Origin: Flavobacterium psychrophilum
Lineage (GTDB): Bacteria; Bacteroidota; Bacteroidia; Flavobacteriales; Flavobacteriaceae
Direction: 5' to 3'
DNA length: 9,149 nucleotides
Assembly: GCA_945907225.1 (NCBI GenBank)
Contig: CAMDSN010000054.1
Coordinates: 1-9,149 of the forward strand
Positions 1 through 5,493 of this stretch are shown here, in pieces (the stretch's first letter is position 1; each line of letters begins with the position of its first letter). A model generated the notes under the pieces. That model was not told where the DNA came from. It saw nothing but the letters and a program-made list of their open reading frames with translations, and did no database searches. A program made the position numbers and the translations under genes.

Positions 1-212
1 ATTCCTACATTGTATTTTTTTATTGCTTCAGCAGAATCTATTGTAACTTGATCTTTTGTAGCATCTCTATGTTCTATTCCTAGATCAAAATATTTAATAT
101 CTAATTCCAAATAAGGTAGAATTAATTGCTGTTTAATAAAACTCCATATAATTCTAGTCATTTCATCACCATCCAACTCTACGATTGGATTGGCTACTTT
201 AATTTTTGCCAT
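1..212 (-). CDS. icd: NADP-dependent isocitrate dehydrogenase, N-terminal part (cut by window edge)
   Basis: This is the first 70 codons of a gene that continues past the left edge. The translation begins [20 protein letters not shown] and goes on with [33 protein letters not shown] and [11 protein letters not shown]. This matches the N-terminus of the homodimeric, eukaryote-like NADP-dependent isocitrate dehydrogenases: the [13 protein letters not shown] block and the D-QVT-D-AEAI-KYNVG block are family signatures. The family oxidatively decarboxylates isocitrate to 2-oxoglutarate in the cytoplasm, as part of the TCA cycle, and makes NADPH. The ATG at 212-210 is the natural family start. A good Bacteroidota promoter lies 36 bases upstream, so the gene is probably transcribed on its own or as the first gene of its unit. 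The active-site region is outside the window, so the cofactor is inferred from the family and not read from residues. Confidence 0.9.
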   Translation of the reverse strand, partial: MAKIKVANPIVELDGDEMTRIIWSFIKQQLILPYLELDIKYFDLGIEHRDATKDQVTIDSAEAIKKYNVG

Positions 213-247
213 TTTAAATCTTTTGAGGTTTGTAAATTTTGTGACCG

Positions 248-276
248 CAAATATAAATAATATTCGTCCTAATCAA
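248..276 (-). promoter_or_regulatory. Bacteroidota-type promoter for icd
   Basis: On the minus strand this reads TTG (276-274), an 18-base spacer, then TATATTTG (255-248). That is a perfect match to the Bacteroidota -33/-7 consensus (TTG and TAnnTTTG). Transcription would start near 241-244, leaving a leader of about 30 bases before the ATG at 212. Confidence 0.7.
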
Positions 277-373
277 TTAACAGAAGTCATTTATACCTAT
301 AAATTATGAAATAATCATTTTCAATTATCAAAACTAATAAATATGTAAATAAAAATGCGAAAAGGAGAGAATA

Positions 374-406
374 AAAAAAAATCTCGAATGAATCGAGATT
401 TTTTTT
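374..406 (-). terminator. Intrinsic terminator after rplS
   Basis: The inverted repeat ATCTCGA (381-387) / TCGAGAT (393-399) has a 5-base loop. It is flanked by an A-run on the left and a T-run on the right that extend the stem by about 7 A-T pairs. It sits 22 bases beyond the rplS stop. Read on the minus strand it gives a hairpin followed by U residues. It is symmetrical and could also stop plus-strand transcription, but no plus-strand gene ends here. Confidence 0.75.
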
Positions 407-427
407 ATTGTGAGATTAATTAAGTAT

Positions 428-778
428 TTATCTTCTTTTTTCTTTGATTTTAGCTTTTTTACCCGTAAGTTCTCTGAAGTAGTAGATACGTGCTCTTCTG
501 ACTTTACCTTTTTGGTTAACTTCAACTTTTTGTAGCGCAGGCATATTCACTGGAAATATACGCTCAACACCTACAGCTCCAGACATTTTTCGGATTGTAA
601 ATGTTTCTGTAATTCCTGCTCCTTTTCTTTGAATTACAACTCCTTTAAAAAACTGAGTTCTTGTTTTTTCACCCTCTTTAATTTCGTAATAAACAGTAAT
701 AGTGTCACCTGCTCCGAATGAAGGAAAATCTTTTTTTGTTGATAATTCGTTATTAACGAAATCTACTAAATTTGCCAT
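428..778 (-). CDS. rplS: 50S ribosomal protein L19
   Basis: The 116-residue product is a complete L19, a large-subunit protein at the 30S-50S interface. Family features run the full length: the PSFGAGDTITVYYEIKEG region (about 19-36), FKGVVI (44-49), the FTIRKMS..GVERIFP block (60-76) and the basic C-terminus with RRARIYYFREL and GKKAKIKEKRR. The length equals that of typical bacterial L19 (about 115). In many bacteria L19 ends the rpsP-rimM-trmD-rplS operon. Here trmD is still directly upstream on the same strand, but the gap is 178 bases and contains a promoter, so rplS is probably transcribed separately. The leader before the ATG may carry a regulatory structure. A clear terminator follows, and codon use looks normal for the window. 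Confidence 0.97.
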   Translation of the reverse strand: MANLVDFVNNELSTKKDFPSFGAGDTITVYYEIKEGEKTRTQFFKGVVIQRKGAGITETFTIRKMSGAVGVERIFPVNMPALQKVEVNQKGKVRRARIYYFRELTGKKAKIKEKRR

Positions 779-846
779 TTTAATTAATTATTATGGTTTT
801 GAATCTGAGCAACATTCACGGTTTTCGCCAGAGGTTAGTCAAAGAG
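779..846 (-). promoter_or_regulatory. rplS 5' leader with a possible ribosomal-protein-leader hairpin
   Basis: From the predicted transcription start (about 844-847) to the ATG, the minus-strand leader is about 65-68 bases. Within 804-832 a stem can be drawn: UCUG pairs with CAGA, then GC with GC, and after an internal bulge AAC with GUU, closing a 7-base loop. The rest of the leader, next to the ATG, is A/T-rich and unstructured. I recall an L19 leader motif having been proposed in Flavobacteria, but I cannot confirm that this sequence fits that model. The stem is drawn by eye and is imperfect. Confidence 0.35.
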
Positions 847-850
847 GGTG

Positions 851-880
851 CAAATATAGCAAAGAATTAATAATTGACAA
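851..880 (-). promoter_or_regulatory. Bacteroidota-type promoter for rplS
   Basis: On the minus strand this reads TTG (880-878), a 19-base spacer, then TATATTTG (858-851), an exact match to the TTG / TAnnTTTG consensus. It lies inside the trmD-rplS gap and gives rplS its own start. The -33 element lies within a short repeat-like stretch (TTGTCAATTATTAATT on the minus strand). Confidence 0.72.
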
Positions 881-904
881 TGGATAATGAATAATTTTTT
901 AGTT

Positions 905-959
905 CTCAGTCTCAGTTTGTAGAATATTTAACTGTGACTGCGACTGTAAACTGTGACTA
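905..959. repeat. Degenerate CTGTGACT/CTCAGT short-repeat patch at the end of trmD
   Basis: CTCAGT occurs twice in tandem (905-910 and 911-916), and AACTGTGACT occurs at 930-939 and again at 949-958, separated by a related GCGACTGTA stretch. The last copy runs into the trmD stop codon (957-959). The pattern resembles decayed members of a short intergenic repeat family. No coding potential is seen in it. Confidence 0.55.
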
Positions 960-1634
960 ATCTTCTAGTAAATCCGGACGCCTATTCTTGGTATGCTCAT
1001 ACGCCATGTCTTCCCTCCATTTGTCAATGTTTGCAAAATGACCACTTGTTAGTACATCTGGGACTTTCCAACCATTATAATCGGCTGGTCGAGTGAAGAT
1101 AGGTCCAGAAAGCAATCCGTCCTGAAAACTATCAGTCAATGCTGAGGTTTCGTCTGATAAAACACCAGGGATTAATCTTATAATCGCATCGCAAAACACA
1201 ATAGCTCCTATTTCGCCTCCCGAAAGCACATAGTCACCAATGGATATTTCTTTGGTAATAAAATGGTCGCGAACGCGTTGGTCAACTCCTTTATAATGCC
1301 CGCAGAGAATTATGATGTTTTCATACAAAGATGCTGAATTTGCCATTTTTTGATTTAGGGTCTCTCCATCTGGTGACATATAAATTATTTCGTCATATTT
1401 TCTTTGACTTTTTAAATGCGAAATGCAGGCATCAATGGGTTGAATCATCATAACCATTCCTGCCCCACCACCAAATTGGTAATCATCAACAGACTTTTGT
1501 TTGTTGGTTGTATAATCTCTTAAATTATGAAAATGCACTTCCACCAATTCTTTTTCAATGGCACGTTTCATGATCGAACCCTCAAATGGACTTCGAAGTA
1601 AATCGGGTAATATGGTAATGATGTCTATTCGCAT
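957..1634 (-). CDS. trmD: tRNA (guanine(37)-N1)-methyltransferase
   Basis: The 225-residue product is a SPOUT-class methyltransferase. It uses S-adenosylmethionine to methylate N1 of G37, next to the anticodon of tRNAs reading CUN, CCN and CGG, which prevents +1 frameshifting. Visible family motifs are [11 protein letters not shown] (52-62), the knot segments [11 protein letters not shown] (110-120) and [11 protein letters not shown] (131-141), Asp168 in TDSF at the position of the catalytic Asp, [10 protein letters not shown] (180-189), and [17 protein letters not shown] (191-207). The cytoplasmic enzyme is normally a homodimer. The ATG at 1634 gives the canonical start [14 protein letters not shown] -7-like element ends only 4 bases before the ATG, suggesting a transcript with almost no leader. 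The gene is divergent from the immunophilin gene, with 91 bases between the two start codons. Neither rpsP nor rimM is next to it. Confidence 0.96.
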   Translation of the reverse strand: MRIDIITILPDLLRSPFEGSIMKRAIEKELVEVHFHNLRDYTTNKQKSVDDYQFGGGAGMVMMIQPIDACISHLKSQRKYDEIIYMSPDGETLNQKMANSASLYENIIILCGHYKGVDQRVRDHFITKEISIGDYVLSGGEIGAIVFCDAIIRLIPGVLSDETSALTDSFQDGLLSGPIFTRPADYNGWKVPDVLTSGHFANIDKWREDMAYEHTKNRRPDLLED

Positions 1635-1638
1635 TTGG

Positions 1639-1667
1639 CAAAGATAATAAGTTTATGTCTTTTCTAA
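1639..1667 (-). promoter_or_regulatory. Candidate trmD promoter (near-leaderless)
   Basis: On the minus strand TATCTTTG (1646-1639) matches TAnnTTTG exactly. A weak TTA lies at the -33 position after 18 bases (1667-1665). Only CCAA separates the -7 box from the ATG, so the transcript would start at or within a few bases of the start codon. Confidence 0.5.
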
Positions 1668-1691
1668 TTTTCACATTCTGTTTTTTAATTG

Positions 1692-1699
1692 TAATTTCG
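1692..1699 (+). promoter_or_regulatory. Candidate -7 element for the immunophilin gene
   Basis: TAATTTCG is one mismatch from TAnnTTTG and lies 26 bases before the ATG at 1726. No TTG is found at the proper upstream distance, where the sequence is T-rich. It is the best candidate in the 91-base divergent gap it shares with the trmD promoter. Confidence 0.4.
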
Positions 1700-1725
1700 C
1701 CCCATTATTTTAAAAAATTTAAGTG

Positions 1726-2658
1726 ATGGAAAATGGAATATACGCTAAATTCAACACGACAAAAGGTTCGATTTTAGTAAAATTAACACATGAATTAACC
1801 CCAGGCACTGTTGGGAACTTTGTTGGCTTAGCCGAAGGACAATTAGAGAATTCAGCTCGCCCAATGGGCAAACCTTATTATGACGGATTAAAATTTCACA
1901 GGGTAATTCCTGATTTTATGATTCAAGGTGGATGCCCACAAGGTGTTGGAACAGGTGGCCCTGGTTATAATTTTGAAGATGAATTTCACCCAACTTTAAA
2001 GCATGATAAACCAGGTGTTTTGTCTATGGCAAATTCTGGGCCTGGTACGAATGGGTCTCAATTCTTTATTACGCATGTTCCTACCAATTGGTTAGATGGG
2101 AAGCATACGGTTTTTGGTAATGTTGTTGAAGGACAAGATGTGGTAGACAATATTACTCAAGGGGATTTAATTGATTCATTGGAAATTGTTCGCCTAGGTG
2201 ATGAAGCTATGACTTGGAACGCTGTAGAGGCTTTTCGTGTTTTTGAAGGTTCTCGTTTAAAAAGAATAGAAGACGCAAAAAAACAGGCAGAAGCAACTAT
2301 GGAAAAATTAGCGGCTGGTTTTGAAAAGACTACTAGTGGTTTGCGATATAAATTCATTCAAAGAGGTGATGGGAAAAGGGCAGAGATTGGTAAGACTGTT
2401 TCTGTTCACTATACAGGTCAATTGGAAGATGGTAAGACTTTTGATTCGTCTTATCCTAGAAAAAAGCCAATTGAATTTCCATTGGGTAAAGGCAACGTCA
2501 TTGAAGGATGGGACGAAGGAATAGCCCTGCTTCAAGTTGGTGATAAAGCTCGTTTTGTAATTCCATCTTATTTGGGTTATGGAGAAAATGGAGCTGGTGG
2601 TGCAATTCCGCCAAACGCAACTTTAATTTTTGATGTTGAATTAATTGACGTAAAGTAA
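1726..2658 (+). CDS. Dual-family peptidyl-prolyl isomerase: cyclophilin domain fused to FKBP domain
   Basis: The 310-residue protein carries two unrelated prolyl-isomerase folds. Residues about 5-157 are a cyclophilin: [13 protein letters not shown] (57-69, with Arg59, Phe64 and Gln67 of the active site), [16 protein letters not shown] (101-116) and [11 protein letters not shown] (121-131, with Trp122 and His127). Residues about 204-310 are an FKBP domain: VHYTG (227-231), TFDSS (238-242), VIEGWDEG (258-265), LGYGE (283-287), AIPPN (293-297) and a final FDVELIDV. The aromatic residues that line the FKBP pocket are all present (Tyr229, Phe239, Phe251, Trp262, Tyr285, Phe302). A charged, probably helical linker (about 165-203) joins the domains. 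There is no signal peptide, so it should be a cytoplasmic folding catalyst. The frame also opens with GTG at 1723, but the ATG at 1726 is the better start. A haem-lipoprotein gene follows after 5 bases. Confidence 0.93.
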   Translation: MENGIYAKFNTTKGSILVKLTHELTPGTVGNFVGLAEGQLENSARPMGKPYYDGLKFHRVIPDFMIQGGCPQGVGTGGPGYNFEDEFHPTLKHDKPGVLSMANSGPGTNGSQFFITHVPTNWLDGKHTVFGNVVEGQDVVDNITQGDLIDSLEIVRLGDEAMTWNAVEAFRVFEGSRLKRIEDAKKQAEATMEKLAAGFEKTTSGLRYKFIQRGDGKRAEIGKTVSVHYTGQLEDGKTFDSSYPRKKPIEFPLGKGNVIEGWDEGIALLQVGDKARFVIPSYLGYGENGAGGAIPPNATLIFDVELIDVK

Positions 2659-2663
2659 AAAAT

Positions 2664-2966
2664 ATGAAAATCAAGATTCTTATATTTCTAGTTTTAACGT
2701 TTATTATAATTTCATGTAGTCCTAAAACAATACCTATGATTGCTACACCAAAAGTTGCTGATGTAAAAGTAACTAAAGCAATGACAAGCGAATTAGCTGA
2801 AGGGATGTATTTATATGAAAATAATTGTGCTAAGTGTCATAAATTATATGATGCTACCGAATTTTCGTCTGAGGAATGGAAACCAATTGTTCAACGAATG
2901 CAAAAGAAAGCTAATTTAGACGCTATTCAAGGGTTAAAAATTTATAATTATTTAACTATGAACTAG
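2664..2966 (+). CDS. Small lipoprotein with a single c-type haem motif
   Basis: The 100-residue product starts with a basic N-terminus and a hydrophobic stretch (3-17) ending in the lipobox IISC, so Cys18 should be lipidated after signal peptidase II cleavage. Residues 55-59 are CAKCH, a CxxCH motif for covalent haem c attachment with His59 as axial ligand. The C-terminal W-x3-V-x2-M pattern (Trp72, Val76, Met79) resembles small cytochromes c, and Met79 is a possible sixth ligand. The likely role is a membrane-anchored electron carrier facing the periplasm, but the partner is unknown. The gene starts 5 bases after the immunophilin stop, so the two are almost certainly cotranscribed, and a strong terminator ends the unit. 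The sequence gives no direct functional link between the two. It is much shorter than usual electron-transfer cytochromes with extra domains. Confidence 0.8.
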   Translation: MKIKILIFLVLTFIIISCSPKTIPMIATPKVADVKVTKAMTSELAEGMYLYENNCAKCHKLYDATEFSSEEWKPIVQRMQKKANLDAIQGLKIYNYLTMN

Positions 2967-3013
2967 CAGTAAGTTTCTTTTCCGCTTATTTTTTTCGAGT
3001 TTAAAATTTAAGT

Positions 3014-3048
3014 AAAAAGTCCAAAAGTTGTAAACTTTTGGACTTTTT
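3014..3048. terminator. Strong bidirectional intrinsic terminator between converging units
   Basis: A perfect 12-bp stem, AGTCCAAAAGTT (3018-3029) with AACTTTTGGACT (3033-3044), has a 3-base loop. It is extended by four A-T pairs into the flanking A-run and T-run. It lies 47 bases after the haem-lipoprotein stop and 18 bases beyond the end of the minus-strand DUF3276 gene. U-tracts exist in both directions, so it can end both transcripts. Confidence 0.9.
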
Positions 3049-3066
3049 TTGTCATTAGGATTGATT

Positions 3067-3471
3067 TTAAATATCATCGAAATCTATATCTGTGAAACTT
3101 TTTTCAACAGTAGGTTTTTCATCTGTTTCACTCATGTTGTTGGATGAATCGTCAGCGTCTTGGTGACTATCTCTTTTATAGTCCTTTTGATGTCTTTCAG
3201 ATATGACTTCTTCCCCTTTATTGTTTAAAACATAAGCAGTCATATCTTGTAATATTTCAGTGAAGGCAGCAAAATCCTCTTTATACAAATATATTTTATG
3301 CTTTTTGAAATGGAATGATCCATCTTCTTCCGTAAATTTTTTACTTTCTGTAATTGTGATGTAATAATCGTCTGCTTTGGTAGCTCTTACATCAAAAAAA
3401 TAGGTTCTTCGTCCGGCTCTTAAAACTTTAGAAAAAATTTCATCTTTTTCTAACATATCATTTTCTCTCAT
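3067..3471 (-). CDS. DUF3276 / PUR-domain nucleic-acid-binding protein
   Basis: The 134-residue protein matches the DUF3276 family, common in Bacteroidota and related to PUR-alpha-type single-stranded nucleic-acid-binding proteins. Residues about 7-82 form the conserved part: EIFSKVLRAGRRTYFFDVR (11-29), DDYYITITESKKF (34-46) and the HKIYLYKEDF segment (58-67) before a helix. The tail (about 90-134) is polar, rich in Asp/Ser/Glu and likely disordered, ending in DIDFDDI. Family knowledge suggests RNA or single-stranded DNA binding with a regulatory role; the target cannot be read from the sequence. The ATG at 3471 fits the family N-terminus, and a second Met at residue 6 is a possible alternative. 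It lies 70 bases downstream of the ABC transporter stop on the same strand, so it may be cotranscribed with it or use the weak promoter in that gap. Confidence 0.88.
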   Translation of the reverse strand: MRENDMLEKDEIFSKVLRAGRRTYFFDVRATKADDYYITITESKKFTEEDGSFHFKKHKIYLYKEDFAAFTEILQDMTAYVLNNKGEEVISERHQKDYKRDSHQDADDSSNNMSETDEKPTVEKSFTDIDFDDI

Positions 3472-3507
3472 CTTTTTGGTGTTTTAATTTAGTGTTTCAA
3501 ATCAGTT

Positions 3508-3538
3508 CAAAAATGGGAATTTTTTTAATAACACACAA
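3508..3538 (-). promoter_or_regulatory. Weak candidate promoter for the DUF3276 gene
   Basis: On the minus strand this reads TTG (3538-3536), a 20-base spacer, then CATTTTTG (3515-3508), one mismatch from TAnnTTTG. It falls in the 70-base gap after the ABC transporter gene, leaving a leader of about 30 bases. Confidence 0.4.
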
Positions 3539-3541
3539 CAA

Positions 3542-5299
3542 TTAATTTAAATCTTTTTCCGAAAGCTGTTTTAAGTATAAATCAGCGTAATATCCTCCGA
3601 TGTTTATTAATTGAGTATGAGTGCCTTCTTCAATTATTTGTCCTTGATCTAACACTATAATGTAGTTTGCGTTTTTTATTGAAGAAACTCTATGGCTTAC
3701 TATTATAGTAGTTTTGTCTTTGGTAATTCGAGATAAATTATTTAAAATTTGTTCTTCAGTTTCTGTGTCAACAGCTGATAGACAATCATCAAGCAAGAGA
3801 ATTTCAGGGCTTTTCAGTAGTGCTCTCGCTATTGAAATCCGCTGTTTTTGACCCCCAGATAAGGTAATTCCCCTTTCGCCTAAAATAGTCTCATATTGAT
3901 TTTTAAAAGCAATAATATTATCATGAACCATTGCCTCTTTGGCCACGTCAACAATTGCTTCATCAGTGGCAAGTTCATTCCCAAATTTGATGTTGTTTTT
4001 TATAGAATCAGAGAAAAGGAATGCATCTTGGGGCACGAATCCAACGCAGTTTCTTAAGTCAGACAAATTTAAATTGGCAATGCAATCACCATCTATTTTT
4101 ATTGTTCCTTTGTCAATATCATAGAGACGTGTGATTAAATTTAATACGGTTGATTTTCCGGATCCTGTACTTCCCAAAATTGCTAATGTTTCTCCTTTCT
4201 TGACTTTGAAAGTCAGGTTATTTATGGCTTTTATTTGCGTTTCCTCATAGGTAAACGTTACTCCTTCAAACTCGATTTCACCTTGGATATTTGATTTTTC
4301 ACTTCTTTTATTCTTAATTGCAGGTTCAATTTTTAGAAACGCATTAATCCTTTTTTGAGAGGCTTCAGCTTCTTGTATGAGTGAGGAAACCCACCCAATT
4401 GATGTTACCGGCCAGGTGAGCATGTTTACATACAAAATAAATTCTGCAATAGTCCCAATACTTTTAATGGTTCCGTTTATGTACATCATACCGCCAAAAT
4501 AAATAACTACTAAATTACTTATACCAATCAGCGCAATCATTAAAGGGCCTAAAAGAGATTGGACTCTGGCTAAATCCAAACTTTTTGATTTACTTTCAGC
4601 AGCAATAGCATTCAAACTTTTACTGTACTGCTTTTCTAAAGTATATGCTTTAACAACTCGAATTCCTGAAAAAATTTCTTGTGTAAAATTAAATACAGTT
4701 GATAAATAATTTTGAAATAATGTACTTCTTGTATTAATTTCTTTGCTTAATTTAAAAACAATAAAGGCAAGTATGGGTAAGGGAACAACAGTGTATAATG
4801 TTAATATTGGGGAAACATTGAACATATAAATAATTACAACTATAAAACTAATAAGTGTATTAATTGTATACATCAAAGCAGGTCCAACATACTGTCTCAC
4901 TTTAGCTACATCTTCACTTATTCGGTTCATTAAGTCACCCGTTCGATTTTGTTTATAGAATTTTTGATCTAAAACCTCGTAGTGTTTAAATATTTCATTT
5001 TTTAAATCAAATTCTACGTGTCGAGACATTACAATTAACGTTTGTCGCATTAAAAATCGCAAGGCGCCTGCAATTAATGTGGTGATTAGTATCCACATAA
5101 TGTTTTGAAATAATTGATTTTTTATCAACTCACTACTTCCGCCATTTTTGTTAAAGTTTTCAATTGCTGTTATCGATTTGCTAATTAGTTTCGGGGTATA
5201 TAATGAGAATATTTGGGAGGCAATTGTGATTGTAATTCCGATTAAAAATCGAAATTTATATTTGATAAAATATTTGTTTAAATATTGAAGTTCCTTCAT
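3542..5299 (-). CDS. ABC exporter half-transporter (membrane domain fused to ATPase) with Asp at the catalytic Glu position
   Basis: The 585-residue protein has the MsbA/MdlA-type exporter layout. A six-helix membrane domain spans about residues 15-310, with clear hydrophobic segments near 17-36, 65-82, 140-182 and 250-295. An ATP-binding domain spans about 340-580. ATPase motifs are Walker A GSTGSGKST (376-384), Q-loop Gln424 in FVPQD, signature LSGGQ (480-484), Walker B ILLLD (500-504), D-loop SAVD (508-511) and switch His536 in VSHR. The residue after Walker B is Asp505 rather than the usual catalytic Glu. This is typical of the degenerate half of heterodimeric exporters such as TM287/288, BmrC/BmrD and MdlA/MdlB. 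No partner half lies in the window. The substrate (drug, lipid or peptide) cannot be told from sequence. It acts in the inner membrane. The start ATG at 5299 is followed by a basic N-terminus, as expected. Confidence 0.93.
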   Translation of the reverse strand: MKELQYLNKYFIKYKFRFLIGITITIASQIFSLYTPKLISKSITAIENFNKNGGSSELIKNQLFQNIMWILITTLIAGALRFLMRQTLIVMSRHVEFDLKNEIFKHYEVLDQKFYKQNRTGDLMNRISEDVAKVRQYVGPALMYTINTLISFIVVIIYMFNVSPILTLYTVVPLPILAFIVFKLSKEINTRSTLFQNYLSTVFNFTQEIFSGIRVVKAYTLEKQYSKSLNAIAAESKSKSLDLARVQSLLGPLMIALIGISNLVVIYFGGMMYINGTIKSIGTIAEFILYVNMLTWPVTSIGWVSSLIQEAEASQKRINAFLKIEPAIKNKRSEKSNIQGEIEFEGVTFTYEETQIKAINNLTFKVKKGETLAILGSTGSGKSTVLNLITRLYDIDKGTIKIDGDCIANLNLSDLRNCVGFVPQDAFLFSDSIKNNIKFGNELATDEAIVDVAKEAMVHDNIIAFKNQYETILGERGITLSGGQKQRISIARALLKSPEILLLDDCLSAVDTETEEQILNNLSRITKDKTTIIVSHRVSSIKNANYIIVLDQGQIIEEGTHTQLINIGGYYADLYLKQLSEKDLN

Positions 5300-5493
5300 T
5301 GATAATTGATAATATTAATTTTAAAGTACGAATTACTGTTAATTTTATAAATAATATTAAATTATAATATTCTTGTTATTAATTCGTTTTATTAACAATT
5401 TGACAATTATTTTAACTAAAATTCTTATTTATTGAATTTAATCCTATTTTTGCGTCAACTTTTATGAAAAAGTCTTAATTTATATTATTGTAA
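5300..5493. other. AT-rich divergent control region between the ABC transporter and leucine dehydrogenase
   Basis: These 194 bases contain no gene. They hold the start region of the minus-strand transporter and the leucine dehydrogenase promoter. A possible minus-strand -7 box TACTTTAA lies at about 5322-5329 and is weak. There is a 6-bp inverted repeat, TTGTTA (5373-5378) / TAACAA (5393-5398), and an all-A/T palindrome at 5353-5371. Next to the transporter start there is an ATTGATAATTGATAAT-type short repeat (about 5298-5313). Confidence 0.5.
5422..5452 (+). promoter_or_regulatory. Promoter for leucine dehydrogenase
   Basis: TATTTTTG (5445-5452) matches TAnnTTTG exactly. A TTC lies 20 bases upstream (5422-5424) as a weak -33 element. 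Transcription would start near 5457-5459, giving a leader of about 35 bases. Confidence 0.55.

Noticed and set aside
361..372. AAGGAG Shine-Dalgarno-like sequence
   Set aside because: No start codon with a credible reading frame follows at a suitable distance, and the hairpin terminator of rplS begins directly after it.
334..525. Minus-strand open frame overlapping the end of rplS and its terminator
   Set aside because: It lies largely in another frame of rplS and across the terminator hairpin; the product is a Lys/Ile/Phe-rich composition artefact with no recognisable domain.
702..887. Plus-strand open frame over the rplS start and leader
   Set aside because: It is antisense to the conserved L19 N-terminus and runs through the rplS promoter; no domain or start signal.
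2157..2535. Overlapping open frames on both strands inside the FKBP half of the immunophilin gene
   Set aside because: The immunophilin frame is fully explained by conserved residues across this region; the others are shadows with low-complexity translations.
5353..5371. AATATTA / TAATATT palindrome considered as an operator or hairpin
   Set aside because: All pairs are A-T in a stretch that is almost pure A/T, so chance is a sufficient explanation.
5400..5428. TTGACA followed by a weak TCTTAT box, resembling a sigma-70 promoter of the E. coli type
   Set aside because: The other start regions fit the Bacteroidota TTG/TAnnTTTG pattern, and a better -7 box for the same gene lies at 5445-5452.
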